Shown here piece after piece: positions 9,912 through 21,590 of a stretch of DNA of 64,000 bases. The stretch covers positions 19,034,001 through 19,098,000 of the forward strand of contig NC_058195.1 of NCBI RefSeq assembly GCF_907165205.1. The letters are read 5' to 3'. A model generated the notes under the pieces. It made no database searches, had not been told where the DNA came from, and was given only the letters and a program-made list of their open reading frames with translations. Made by a program: the position numbers and the translations under genes. The stretch is from Coccinella septempunctata. Its lineage: Eukaryota; Arthropoda; Insecta; Coleoptera; Coccinellidae. The number at the start of each line of letters is the position of its first letter. The first letter of the stretch is position 1.

Positions 9912-10353
9912 CTATAACTTCAAGATTTTGGATGATAGGGCAATACTCCTTGTAAAATTTCAAGTGATTAATCATAGTCCATAGACTACAAAGTGTTATA
10001 TAAACGAAGTTAAAATTTGTTTTTGGAATTTGGTAACGTCGCGTATAGCCATAGAATTAACAGTCAACTTGCAATTTCCAGAATAGACGTTTTCTTATAA
10101 CTTATATCTGGAAACGAAGGGCTGGACTTAAGCTCTCGCATAAAACGAGGGACTCATAGTGAAAATAGGGAGGTAAAAATCACTGAAATCAAAGAGGTTC
10201 TATCAGGAACACGGAGATATCAAAACGACTGTTGATATTCTGTGTTTGAACTTCATGTTTTGTGACTATCTCAGCCCAGACTGTTGGATAAGCGTTTCAT
10301 CTTAACATACTTTCAACCTGGGAAACATGGGGTAGTTAGTACCTACGCTTACA
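9912..10353. other. Unassigned AT-rich sequence
   Basis: No gene, RNA or repeat structure was recognised beyond the resumption of the fold-back-type flank at 9912-9925. Confidence 0.5.
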
Positions 10354-10606
10354 GCCGGTTTCATAATGAAAACTAAAGGCCCAGTTGCAGGAAAGTCCAT
10401 TAAGATTTGATGCCCTATCAAAATTTAAAACTGTCATTTTTGAAGGGGAAAATGGAAGATTAAGATTTTAATAGAGTATTGAATTTTAATGGACTTTCCT
10501 GCAACTGAACGAAAGTCCCTTTAATTTTAAAGCTTCCTTCAACCCTACTAAAAATGACAGTAAAGGAAGCTTGAAGCGACTTTAAATTTTATTATGAAAC
10601 TGGACG
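10354..10606. repeat. Fold-back MITE, ~253 bp
   Basis: The outer inverted ends are CCGGTTTCATAATGAAA and the mirror of TTTTATTATGAAACTGG. An inner pair, CAGTTGCAGGAAAGTCCATT and its complement at 10490-10510, is also present. There is no coding capacity. Confidence 0.75.
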
Positions 10607-10944
10607 TTAGAACTATACTTTAAAACACTCAACCTCAGTACCGACGAAAATTATTGAACGTTCGTTTCCATGATCAAAAATCTAAAAATAGTTTTTTCGA
10701 AATATCTTCAGTTCCATTATTAACAGGTCCTCAATCTACTACCTGGTAGTTTCTCCACAGTCACCTTTGAATTATTCAATGAACATCTCCGGAATAGTTA
10801 CCCAACTAGAGTGTGTTAATGTGTTTCATTATTAGGTTTTCCTCGCATTTGTTTATTATTGCATAGAAGCATGTGATTCTGTGCAACTAAGCGAAACGCT
10901 TTCGTTTAGGTAGGTGTTGCATGATGATACTTTGACTACGTTCC
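10607..10944. other. Unassigned sequence
   Basis: No feature recognised. It ends where the flank that was copied in inverted form at 14037-14206 begins. Confidence 0.5.
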
Positions 10945-11109
10945 ATTTATGCAGAACCTTGATAATGAAATGCCGGAGAACACAGAGCTGAGCGTTGTTT
11001 GTTGCACAAACTGAAAAACAGATGTTTTCAATGTAACGAACGTTCAAAGGAATTCGTAGACAATAATTTATATACAATATGAAACCCCATGAATTATATT
11101 TGAAGTATA
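10945..11109. repeat. Flank F, present again inverted beyond the far end of the mariner-type element
   Basis: About 165 bp (CGTTCCATTTATGCAGAACC... to GAAGTATA) recurs as its reverse complement at 14035-14206, on the other side of the transposon. Confidence 0.85.
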
Positions 11110-14034
11110 CAGGGTCTTTCACGAGGAACCTCACCCTTATTTATACGGGAAACTACTGAACGTATTTTCATGAAATTCAGCACTTACAAGTATTTCACGA
11201 TGCTGATGAAATCTAAAATATTTTCAAGGCATGAGCACCTCCGGTTTTTCCGGAAATGACGTCAACTTCCGTTTTTCAAATTAGAACACCATTTTTTTAT
11301 TGCAGAAATAGATTCCTTAGAAAATTTCAAGTTATTTTGATGTAACATTTTTCAGTGTTGGTTGGAAAATTCTCTCTGAGCGGGAAAATTCGAAAAAAAA
11401 TCGAAAATAGAGCTCCGCTGAAACAAGAATAACTTCTAGGTTTTTGGATGGAAAATTTTCATTTTTGGGATTTTTCAAGATGTAAGATTGATGTATCCAC
11501 TTCAAAAATCGAAATCGCGATTCATGATACAGGGGGTGAAAAAATCGCTTTCAAAGTAAGGGATGACAAAATCGTGAAAAATCAATTTTTTCAAATTAGA
11601 ACCCCATTTTTTTATGGCAGATATTGAATCTACGTTAAAAAATAATGTGAGTGTATGCATCACACTCTTGCCCTAAAATGGATATTTTCTGAGTTATTCA
11701 CAAAAAACTGTTTTTCGTCTTGAATTTTCAGCTATTTCTTTTCCCTTCACGCCAAAAAGATGAAATTTTCAGGAACTGTTATTTGAACCATGCTGTATAT
11801 TTTCCACCCCTTCTTGAAACCGACTTCAAGTTACTATTAGGAGAACCATGGCAAACTCTCGCAGTTATAACTACAGAAGATGCTCAAAGTTTTGACCGTT
11901 AATTTCTAGACAATTATTTATACGTCTCAGGAATGCTTCGTGCGTTGCTCTTCTTATTTCATCGGGAGGAAGAGATCCGCAAAAGTGTTTAAAAACCAAA
12001 TTGAGTTTCAAAACTATGAATCTAAAAATCTAAACAAACCTGAACGCATTTCTGACTCGTTCTATGCAGTCCTCTTTATCAGTCAGGGGAGTTGAGTAGA
12101 CAATATTTTTTATCCTACCCCAAACATAATAGTCTAAAGGAGTTAAATCGGGAGAACGTGGTGGCCAAAGATGTGGACCATTGTTCGCCAACCATCGATC
12201 TTCAAATAGCCTGTAGAGGATATTTGACACATTGAGTGAATTGTGTGGAGGCGCGCCATCTTGTTGATACCATAAGTCATTATGGTTCTGTACTAGCGGC
12301 TCAATTATTTGAGTCAATATGTCAGAATATCTATCTCCTAAGAGAGAACATTCTTTAAATAATGCAAACATGTGTAGTGTTCTATCTTACCAGTTAAAGT
12401 CCCATCATAAATGTGAACATCGAGAATTGCATTATTTTTGATGGCGCAAAAAACATTGAAACTCCAGATCTCTTGAAAGTTCCATTGTCTGAAGTGGTGG
12501 TTGTTCTCTTCATCCCAATAATGACTGTTATGCCTATTGGAAGAACCATTCTTTGTGAATTTAGATTCATCTGTCCAAATTATACAGTCCAAAAAGTTTT
12601 CATTCTCTTGAAATCGAATCATCATAGCTTCGCAAAACTCTGTTCCCCTGACGAAATCAGTTTCCTTCAAATGCTGTACCCTATTGAATTTATATGGGTG
12701 CATTTTATGTTTTTTTAATATTCTTCAAACACTCGATTGAGATAATCCCAGATCAATCTCGGCATCTTTGAGATAATTTTGAGGATTCACACGAAAATAT
12801 GCAAGAACTGTAATTTCGTTATTTTCATCTTCTACTACACTTTTTTCTCTGTGTATAGTTTTCTTAACGAAAGATCCGACATTTCTCAAGTTTGTCATGG
12901 TTCTGTTAATGGTATCTCTCGATGGTCTGGGTCGGTCAGGAAACCTCTCAATGAACAGTCGAATCGTTCTATCTACAACTTTATTACATTCTCCTTGAAG
13001 TAGAATGAGCTTTAAATAATCTTCATTGGTAAAATTAGGCATAGTGATCGATTTTATAACTTAATACGAATTATCACCAAATTAATAGTAAACACAAAAT
13101 GCTACTGAATAAAGAGGAATTTGGCAGATGTAATTAATGATATCTATCATTAAAAAAAAAGAATGTAAAACATGGTAAGTTTTTGCATATGGTTCATGAG
13201 GAATTATTCATTTATCACTGGAGAGAAAACCGATGGCCGATTAGTTGAAATAAAGAGGTTTCCGATACAAATTCGAATCAAAATTCGCCATCTATTTAGG
13301 AACAACCTGTAACTTTTTTCTCTTGCAAATTAGGGTAGTAAAATCTAAAACATGGTTTAAGTAACAGTTCCTGAAAATTTCATTTTTTTGGCGTGAAGAG
13401 AAAAGAAATAGCTGAAAATTCAAGACGAAAAACAGTTTTTCGTGAATAACTCAGGAAATATCCACTTTAGGGCAAGGGTGTGATGCATACACTCACATTA
13501 TTTTTTAACGTAGATTCAATATCTGCCATAAAAAAATGGGGTTCTAATTTGAAAAAATTGATTTTTCACGATTTTGTCATCCCTAACTTTGAAAGCGATT
13601 TTTTCACCCCCTGTATCATGAATCGCGATTTCGATTTTTAAAGTGGATACATCAATCTTACATCTTGAAAAATCCCAAAAATGAAAATTTTCCATCCAAA
13701 AACCTCGAAGTTATTGTTGTTTCAGCGGAGCTCTATTTTCGATTTTTTTTTTCGAATTTTCCCGCTCAGAGAGAATTTTCCAACCAAAACTGAAAAATGT
13801 TACATCAAAATAACTTGAAATTTTCTAAGGAATCTATTTCTGCAATAAAAAAATGGTGTTCTAATTTGAAAAACGGAAGTTGACGTCATTTCCGGAAAAA
13901 CCGGAGGATGAGCACCTCCGGTTTTTCCGGTTTTTCATCAGCATCGTGAAATACTTGTAAGTGCTGAATTTAATGAAAATACGTTCAGTAGTTTCCCGTA
14001 TAAATATGGGTGAGGTTCCTCGTGAAAGACCCTG
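11110..14034. mobile_element. DD41D mariner-type transposon with ~700-bp terminal inverted repeats
   Basis: The element is bounded by TA and starts CAGGGTCTTTCACGAGG, with the reverse complement at the right end. Inverted similarity extends about 700 bp inward on each side (to about 11805 and from about 13330). The transposase lies on the minus strand between the arms. Both arms carry an 18- to 20-bp palindrome around CCGGTTTTTCCGG, and the right arm has a short extra copy near 13903-13935. Confidence 0.88.
12030..13042 (-). pseudogene. DD41D (IS630-Tc1-mariner) transposase, broken
   Basis: The N-terminus (13042-12725) resembles the DUF4817-type helix-turn-helix found in insect transposases (FTNEDYLKLILLQGECNKVV, then ERFPDRPRPSRDTI). 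After an in-frame TGA at 12727-12725 the same frame continues to 12338 with the first catalytic Asp in IIWTDESKF. A frameshift in about 12340-12371 moves to the frame ending at 12030, which holds WYQQDGAPPH (second Asp) and PRSPDLTPLDYYVWG (third Asp). I count 41 residues between the second and third Asp, hence DD41D. One nonsense codon and one frameshift make this copy inactive. Confidence 0.88.
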
Positions 14035-14206
14035 TATACTTCAAATATAATTCATGGGTTTTCATATTATATATAAATTATTGTCTACGAATTCCTTTGA
14101 ACGTTCGTTACATTGAAAACATCTGTTTTTCAGTTTGTGCAACAAACAACGCTCAGCTCTGTGTTCTCCGGCATTTCATTATCAAGGTTCTGCATAAATG
14201 GAACGT
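14035..14206. repeat. Inverted copy of flank F
   Basis: Reverse complement of 10945-11109, lying directly outside the right terminal inverted repeat of the mariner-type element. Confidence 0.85.
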
Positions 14207-14327
14207 GCCTTGAAAATATTTTATATTTCATCAGCATCGTGAAATACTTATAAGTGCTGAATTTCATGAAAATACGTTCAGTAGTTTCCCGTATAAATAT
14301 GGGTGAGGTTCCTCGTGAAAGACCCTG
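14207..14327. repeat. Extra partial terminal inverted repeat of the mariner-type element
   Basis: A second copy of the outermost ~120 bp of the right terminal repeat (from GCCTTGAAAATATTTTA to GAAAGACCCTG), lying beyond the inverted flank. Confidence 0.85.
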
Positions 14328-14775
14328 TATAGTAAAAGGGTCATAGCTTTATTCAGAATAACCAAGAAATTGATGAAATTCCCAAGGAATCATTGAATTC
14401 GACAAAAAGATACTGCAAATGTCTGGAATTTTTTATTGCATGAAGTATAGGTATCTACATAGAAAAATAATAATAATGGCCTAATCGTTATGATCACATA
14501 CGTACATACTTTGAGGAGAACACTTTTGGCATATGAAAAGAGCTGAAGGTGTCAGGTTCAGGTCTTCCACTAGATCGAGAAGATTCTGTTTTCAAAAACG
14601 GACAAATTCATTTGGAGCCAATTCGCACAATTCTAAGGTTTGTTCTCATTTTCTTCTGAAAATTGTACTCTGAAATGAATATACAATTTATTAAAAGATA
14701 AATTGATTGAATTAAATAATCCATAAGTGATCAAGAATACATATAAGTATATCTACATATAAGTATATAAATAAA
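14328..14775. other. Unassigned AT-rich sequence
   Basis: No gene or repeat recognised. Confidence 0.5.
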
Positions 14776-15945
14776 AGGGCCATACTACTGTGCCATACTG
14801 CACGTCAAGAGGGGGAAGTAGACACAGGGAGGTGAAATGCTTGTTCAAGATGAAGTGGCCATACAAGAACTAAACCCAGAAGAATCATACGAGTACCTGG
14901 GTATACAGCAAGCATTGGAGATAAGAACATCCAATCAAAAAGAAGCATTCAAGAATAAATTCTTCGATAGAATAAAAAAAGTCCTCCGTAGAAAACTGAA
15001 CTCAAAGGCATTAGGGACTGTCTAGTCATTAGCTCCTTCGGCGATAATAAAGGCGGTTACAGAACTGAGGAAATATTTCCACTCAAAAAACTCACCGTTC
15101 TTCCAGTCAATATGCCAAGAAGATCACACACGACGCCAACTACTGGAGGAGTGGCACGGCAAACCCTTACATGGCAGGTATCCGGAGGCGCTAAAAGACA
15201 AAAGAGTAGACAAAGAGCAGTTACTCACTTACCTTAGATCAGGATATTTGTTCCCGGAAATCGATGGGCGTCTCGCTGCAATCCAAGATCAGGTGGTCCC
15301 AACGAGAGCATACATGAAGCACATCGCAAAGAACATACAACATACCAACTGACAGATGCCGTAAATGCTCTCAAGCCCTGGAAACAATAAAATATTTTAC
15401 ATTCTCATGTTCCATCCTAGCACCGAGAGAATACACCCAGCGTCACAATGCTATGGCAAAAATCTTTCATCAGACGATTGCCGTAAAAACAGGGCTTATA
15501 CGTACCTCTCGAAGGGTACATGAACACTTACCCAGACTTATAGTAGAAAATAATGAGTTCAAACTTTACTAGGACAACCCAATAATAACAGACAGAGCGG
15601 TGCCGCACAACAGGCCTGATATCGTTATCTTCGACAAAAAACACCACAAAGCGACCATCATTGATATAACCGTCCCGGCAGATGATAACATCAGTAAAGC
15701 TTATACAGAGAAGCTAACGAAATACCATGATCTAGCCTTTGAAATGAAAGAAATACAAAAACTAAGAACGTTAATGATTCTGCCTCTGATAATCACCACG
15801 AATGGACTGGTTGAAAGCCACCTGGCAGAAAACACACAGCTCCAGCTCCTTGAACTTGACCAGGAGTTAATAAGTAGGGCACAGAAAGAGGTGATACTCT
15901 GGACAACAAGAATCGTCAGAATGTTCCTTACAGCTACTTAGAAGG
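14776..15945 (+). pseudogene. R4/Dong-like LINE fragment: RT thumb to restriction-like endonuclease
   Basis: The fragment starts in the thumb region (SYEYLGIQQALEIRTSN near 14890) and passes a TAG near 15024. It then carries CQEDHTRRQLLEEW and SGYLFPEIDGRLAAIQDQVV, which parallel the minus-strand copy at the left edge. The zinc-knuckle region (15340-15420) is disrupted by stops and frame changes. It recovers at 15600 with RPDIVIFDKKHHKATIIDIT, the endonuclease PD...D region, and ends with a stop at 15939-15941. It is 5' truncated and decayed. A hairpin (GTCCCGACAATAGTCGGGAC) follows near 16053. Confidence 0.85.
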
Positions 15946-16682
15946 TCCTTGGTTATGCAGACCCTAGAATCTATAGATATTATGTAAGCACATCACGTTC
16001 AAAAGATCGCACCAAATTGGATAATTCTTTTTCTGATTTTCTGTTGTGTTGTCCCGACAATAGTCGGGACAAGCTTTATCTAATAAAATATTTCAAAAAA
16101 AGTCGTAAGGGAACAGAAAAAAGGACTTTCCCAAAAAATATAGAGTAGAAAGATAGGAAACGAAGCGACTAAATTGGTGTGTTTCAAAAGTCTTTCTCCT
16201 TAGAAACACTTTTTAACCAAAAACTGGTTAAAATATTAATTCGAGGGACATTTGCAGAAACATATGAAATTTTGTGAGATTTCAGATGGACATTTTGATC
16301 GAAGAGGTTTTGAATGATTTGATTCTCGTACCCCTTTTGTTCATCAAGCTCGTTCTAGTTGCTGATTGTCTAATTTCTTGGTGAAAACCTCAAAATATCG
16401 TTCGAAAATTATTGTATGGTGAAGAACTGTGGATCACATAAAAAGAACTGGGAATGTAAGTACTAAAACATGTGACTCGGTCATTCATTGATTTTTATTT
16501 TCAGTACTACGAAGTGGATAAAATTTTCAGGGCATAAAGGCTTGCAAACACTACTGACTACACCACGTGCAATCAACATTCTACTGCATTGAGGCCTCTT
16601 TGATTGAGGACTGTTCATCCACGTAAATTGTATGCAGGAAGCATCCCTTGCATGAAGGGCCTATTTAGGGGAAATTATGGCT

Positions 16683-16786
16683 GTATTCGGGTTCGGCTTT
16701 TGGACGGTCCGAGAATTGTTCTAAAACTGCGCAAAACTGTTGCGCCCTAGTATAAAATCCTCTGCGCAGTTCTAGAACCCGAATAC
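16683..16786. repeat. Palindromic MITE copy A (internally shortened)
   Basis: It starts GTATTCGGGTTCGGCTTT and ends GAACCCGAATAC, sharing the core ACTGCGCAAAACTGTTGCGC with copy B. Part of the right arm is missing. Confidence 0.88.
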
Positions 16787-16992
16787 AGCTTATGTCTTTT
16801 ATGCGTCCATTCAAAGATTCTCGATTGCTACTTCTTCAGTATATTCAGAAATCCAAAGGTTTTATCGATTTCGTTTTGGGCATCGAGATTCTGTCAAATT
16901 GTTGTTTGGAAAGTCAAAGTCAAATTGATGTTTATGTTCTGTGGTCAAAGTTTTATGAAACCTCCTGTGAGTGTTATGTTCATTCATACAAT

Positions 16993-17123
16993 GTATTCGG
17001 GTTCGGCTTTCTGACAGTCCGAGAATTGTTCTAGGACTGCGCAAAACTGTTGCGCCCTAGTATTAAATCCTCTGCGCAGTTCTAGAACCATTCTCGGACT
17101 GTCCAAAAGCCGAACCCGAATAC
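16993..17123. repeat. Palindromic MITE copy B, 131 bp
   Basis: Nearly perfect palindrome: GTATTCGGGTTCGGCTTT... is mirrored by ...AAAAGCCGAACCCGAATAC, with GACAGTCCGAGAAT and GTTCTAGGACTGCGCA arms inside. Confidence 0.92.
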
Positions 17124-18549
17124 ATAATCAATTTGTATTTTGTGTCATAAAGAGTTCATATCATAAAGAAATTATAAAGAAACTATACTGACGGGCTAAC
17201 ATACTTGTATTATACCTCTGCAAGGTATTTTTAATTGTGGTTCCGAAAATTTTCTAAATAATATGTGAGTAACTGAAATGTGTAGGCATGCTATGATGTG
17301 GTATATTGTGGTTCATATTGATTTCTGATATAACTTGTACAAAGTCACTGTAATTGCGAGAAATTACATCTTTGCAGATCACAAGAGAATGTAAAATTTG
17401 TATAAATTGCAGATAAAAATATAGCACATCCAACAGCGTTTTTCATTGATATTGATTTTCGTATTGTCGCTCAGGATGTTTGTTTTCTGGTCTCAACAAA
17501 GTCGATATTGAAATCCAATACAAGGAATAGAATTCGAATAAAACAGAAAAATGTTATTAAACAGTTCTTCTGTATTGACAGTACGTTTTCAGCGCCATCT
17601 CATTGTCAAATGTGTTTTCACTGGCCAAAATGTAGTCGGTTTTTAGTACTGGAGATATGAGGGCGTTTCCTATCTTTCTACTCTATAATCTTTGGACTTT
17701 CCTTTCTCCTTTGACATATGGAGAGTAGAGAGAAGAAAAACGATCGCTGCTTTGAGATTGAGACCACAGATTATTTGTCCCCTGAAATATGTACCAATAG
17801 GGTAGTGCTTTTGCCAACAGGCGCGCTGGCCATCACAAAATTTTGATTTAAACTAATTGTAGTTGGTTGAGTGAAGTCTGCCTGGTGACAGATGATTAGA
17901 ATATTATTGTTTTCAATTTTTGTTAAGAGAACAGCCATGGTGAAATGTTGAAGAGTGCGCTAGTGTTTTGGCATCGGAAAGAAAAGGAGAATAAAATTTC
18001 CGAGTGCATTTTTTGAGAGAAAATTGGAAAAAACCTTACCTTGAGAATCGACTCGGAATCAATCTGTATGTCAAGAGAACTTTTGCGATGAAGATATCAA
18101 AAAGATGATGGATTCATTATGAACGAAATCGAAATTGGCATCCCTCGGGAGAAGTGGACTCTTGTTAATAAGAATATCTAACCAATATAACTACATGGTT
18201 CAGAAGTAGATATTCTTGAAGAATTTTGTTGGCATAACATAATATATCGTTTAAAAAGGTTTTCAGCTGAGTATTGGAAACAGAATCTATTCTAATACCT
18301 AAGTTTTAAATCTGAGATTGCTACCTTTTGTTGTCTTGATGTGTACTACTCCTCACTGCGAATTTATATAATTTTGAAAATTACAGTACTCCAACTAACA
18401 CACCTTTTTTCGATAAACAATGATAAACAAACGTAGGTACAATTTTTTTGATCACTGATTTCTTTTGAATTTCATTGATTTCGTCATTTATTATGAATGA
18501 ATAAAGCTCATAACAATGTCCACTTTATAATATGACTTGTATTTGCATA

Positions 18550-19152
18550 CAGGGTTGGGATAAAGTTTGGCACCAAATTAATATCTTTAAAACAAAACGG
18601 GCGATATTTTTGAAATTTGGCAGCTGAGTGCAATGGACCACAATGCATCTGATGAGCATATTTTCATTGATGAGATACTTCCGGTTTAACCGGAAATGAC
18701 AAAACTTTTTTTTATTTAGATGGGACACCCTATATATTTCTGCAGATTCTGAAAGTGCACCTTGTTTAAGATCTGTCCATATCGGGTTCCATGTAAAAAT
18801 TATCTGTAAAAAGAAGAAATTCAGTCTTTTTGTACATTTGAGAAAAAATCCATTCAAATAAATAAATCGTTGTTATTTGTATCACTAGTGAGAAATAAAA
18901 CGAAATACTTTGTATTAGATAACTCTTTCTGCTTTTCATGACGTATTTTTTATGAAAATATATAAAAAGACGAAATACAGGGCTTTTACTAGTAGAAAAA
19001 ATTTATTGAAAATAATTTGAAAAAAAATCATTTTGAATGTTCGAAGTGCTTGCCATTCACCTCCTGACAATATGCCAGTCTATTAACAAATTCTTGAGTA
19101 ACTTTTCTCAAGACTTCTCCATGATTTGGTGCCAAACTTTATCCCAACCCTG
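18550..19152. mobile_element. mariner-type deletion derivative, 603 bp
   Basis: Terminal inverted repeats CAGGGTTGGGATAAAGTTTG and complement, flanked by TA. A CCGGTTTAACCGG palindrome near the left arm is like that in the DD41D element. A transposase C-terminal remnant lies inside the right end. Confidence 0.85.
19011..19115 (-). pseudogene. C-terminal remnant of a mariner/Tc-type transposase
   Basis: The minus strand reads VLRKVTQEFVNRLAYCQEVN followed by GKHFEHSK and a stop. This resembles the C-terminus of insect DD41D/Tc3-like transposases, which typically end in an NGxHFEH motif. Confidence 0.65.
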
Positions 19153-19820
19153 TATAATTCGGAGAACTCATATTATTATTTAATATAGATTTGAAGAAAG
19201 GTATTTGAAAAATCATCAGAAAACCCACGATGACACATAACCTTGTACTGTCCTGACCTTAAATTACCTTGCGCTGGTCAGTGATGCTTGTAGCATTCTT
19301 TTTACTTCGAATATACTTTCGAATGACAGCACTTCCAAAGACACCTTACTACTCTATGGCCAAAAATCGTCATCGTCGGTTGTGGTAGGACTCCACACGT
19401 AGGCAATGTACTTACCCTGATTACTAATGGAAAAATTGACGGGAGGATGGAAGATTCTAAAGAAAACAACACATTTAAACCCAAACAAGAAATGTTTATT
19501 TCGGGTTTCATTGGAAACGATTCCCAATGTCATAGCTCTAGGGCGCTACAGAGGGGAGGAAAAAGAGCTGCGAGAAAACCTCCCCTTAGAACAGCAACAA
19601 TTACATAATATACTATACAGGTATGATTTTACGTAGCTACGGCAACAGGTTCAACTGGCGGAAGAAAATCTCATGTGAAAGGCACACTTGGTGGAATCAG
19701 TTATATTTACAGCTACCAACTCCTTGATGATGACTCTTAATCGATATTTCAGTGAGATGAGTTACGTTCAGCATATAACAGTTCTGAATTGGGTAGGGTT
19801 CAGGCGGATGTGGGAAGCAT
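19153..19820. other. Unassigned sequence
   Basis: Only short reading frames without recognisable domains were seen. Confidence 0.5.
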
Positions 19821-20031
19821 AAAGGCTGATTCATGCCAGACCGTGTCGGGTCCGGGCCGGGACCCGGACGGGACACGGTAAAATAATTATATGAGCAATT
19901 TCAATTGACGCATCCACACTACACCGATTGGGACACGTGCCGTGCCCGTGTTTTCAGAGTGGCGATCCATTGCAACGGCCCGGAGTCGGTCCCGGCCCGG
20001 CTCCGACACGGTCTAGCATGAATCAGCTTTT
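19821..20031. repeat. GC-rich MITE with ~45-bp inverted ends
   Basis: GGCTGATTCATGCCAGACCG is mirrored near 20010-20030 by the complement of GCTGATTCATGCTAGACCG. The inner arms contain GGGCCGGGAC and GTGTCGG words. Its GC content stands out from the surroundings. Confidence 0.78.
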
Positions 20032-20700
20032 AGACTCAGATGCAAAGGCATCCAGCCTAAAGGGTTAGAGACACAGTTACAACTGTATCCGGCCTCAAGG
20101 GTGAGAGACGCAGCTGCAAGGGCATCCGGCCTCAGAAATCGACGCAGATACAACGGTATCCGGCCTGCAGGATACTAGGAAGGACAAAATCCACAAAAGT
20201 TGTATGTTTGTCCAGTAACACAAATATGAATTATTTCCGCTCTTGGCTATCACGTTCAAATATGTCGTGTATTGACCAACTCCACCAGTGAAGAGAAAAA
20301 TAATAATAATAAAAGAAAAGGAAAAATGATGATTAAGGGTCCTCAATGCAATTACAGTATTTACACTGTTGGTCGTACCTTAGTAATCGAATCATTGGCT
20401 TGGCTTCGGGACGATTCAGTGACATTTACAAGTATTCATAAGATAGGCCACAGAAAAATATGTAGAAATTAAGAAATTAATACCATGGATATTACATAAC
20501 ATAAGCGCATCCAGCATGAAACAAGTTTATTATATTTAATAACTAGCCCTCAAATCATAAATGGAATAGAATTAGAAGCAAAAAGGGGTAGCGTCCAAAA
20601 TGGCGTCTGGCGTTCCTATGACGTGTTTATGGAGGGTAGAGACCCTCCATAGACGTGTTCAAAGAAAGAAAAACTCAGAAAGTACGTTATTATCTAAAAT
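20032..20700 (+). repeat. Minisatellite-bearing dispersed repeat, copy 1
   Basis: About four ~43-bp units with the core GGCATCCGGCCTC/GTATCCGGCCTG lie at 20035-20175. A unique tail follows (KLCMFVQ-like non-coding region, CCAACTCCACCAGTGAAGAG). The whole stretch recurs inverted at 35506-36460. Confidence 0.8.
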
Positions 20701-21107
20701 AAAGAAAATGAGTTATATTGTGTGTGAAACACATAAAATAGGAACGGACGGACTTGGCCGTAATTAACGAAATACTTCAACAATGAAAACTAATAAGATG
20801 CATCAAGTACCCAAAGCCGCATATTCGCAATAAAACCTTCAAAAAGCAGTCTACTACAAACTAAAATGAAATGAAGGCTTTTCAAATTGACGCTAAAATC
20901 CCTTGGAACATAGATATTTATGTTCTAAGTAAAATCCTCACCCCTTATCGATAAGCGTAGCGATCACAGCGATTCCTAGCCTACGTTCCCCGTTTTCGGG
21001 GACATATTTTCAGTACGGCGATCGTTCTCCTTCTCTCTACTCTCCATACTCCGACAGATCGAGCGATCATAGAGAATATTTTATGTAGATCTCGAACACA
21101 TATATTA

Positions 21108-21243
21108 GGTTTGGTCGTAGAGTGGTTCACAACGGTTGTGAACTGTACAGAGCAAGCGCAATTCCATTTTAGGGGGACGAAAATCCATTTGCGCTTGCTC
21201 TGTACAGTTCACAACCGTTAGGAACCAATCTACGAACAAGCCT
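21108..21243. repeat. Fold-back MITE family FB1, copy 1
   Basis: Palindrome with arms GTAGAGTGGTTCACAACGGT and TGTGAACTGTACAGAGCAAG around a spacer. Other copies are at 35820-35955 and 54870-55008. Confidence 0.9.
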
Positions 21244-21386
21244 CATATTTTTCCAGGTTTCGCAGAATTGAGTGATAAGGAAAAAGAAGATTCCGAAGAA
21301 AAAATCAAGGATGTTTGTCCAAATTTTTTCATTAGTTACGCCACCCGTGCGAAGCCGGCAAGGGAACCTTGTGTATTATAATAATA

Positions 21387-21590
21387 TCACTTCATATTAT
21401 AAAACAAAGTCGCTGTCTGTCCCTATATATGCTTAGATCTTCAGAACTACGCAACGGATTTTGATGTGTTTTTTTTAATAAACAGAGTGATTCGAGAGGA
21501 ATGTTTATGTGTACCTATAATTTGTTAATGCTTTCAGTTGGATATTATTGAAAAATGTTGCCCGCCTGCAACGCGGGAGGTTACAGCTAG
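21387..21590 (+). mobile_element. Non-autonomous Helitron-type element, ~204 bp
   Basis: The 3' end shows a short hairpin (CCCGC...GCGGG, 21561-21577) followed by CTAG at 21587-21590 and then T, as in Helitron termini. The proposed 5' end TC follows an A at 21386. The body has the motif CTTAGATCTTCAGAACTACG, which I associate with insect non-autonomous Helitrons. The 5' end is less certain than the 3' end. Confidence 0.6.

Larger units (their letters stand above)
16141..17685. mobile_element. TIR element with TA duplication, 1.5 kb, non-autonomous
   Basis: The ends are TAGAGTAGAAAGATAGGAAA and its reverse complement, each flanked by TA (16139-16140 and 17686-17687). There is no transposase ORF. 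Two palindromic MITE copies are nested inside. Confidence 0.75.
17719..21046. mobile_element. Large TIR element with TA duplication, ~3.3 kb, carrying nested repeats
   Basis: The left end TGGAGAGTAGAGAGAAG...AACGATCGC is matched by GCGATCGTT...CTTCTCTCTACTCTCCA at the right, flanked by TA on both sides. It begins 33 bp after the related-looking element at 16141-17685. No own transposase was identified; the mariner MITE and minisatellite repeat inside are probably later insertions. Confidence 0.6.
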
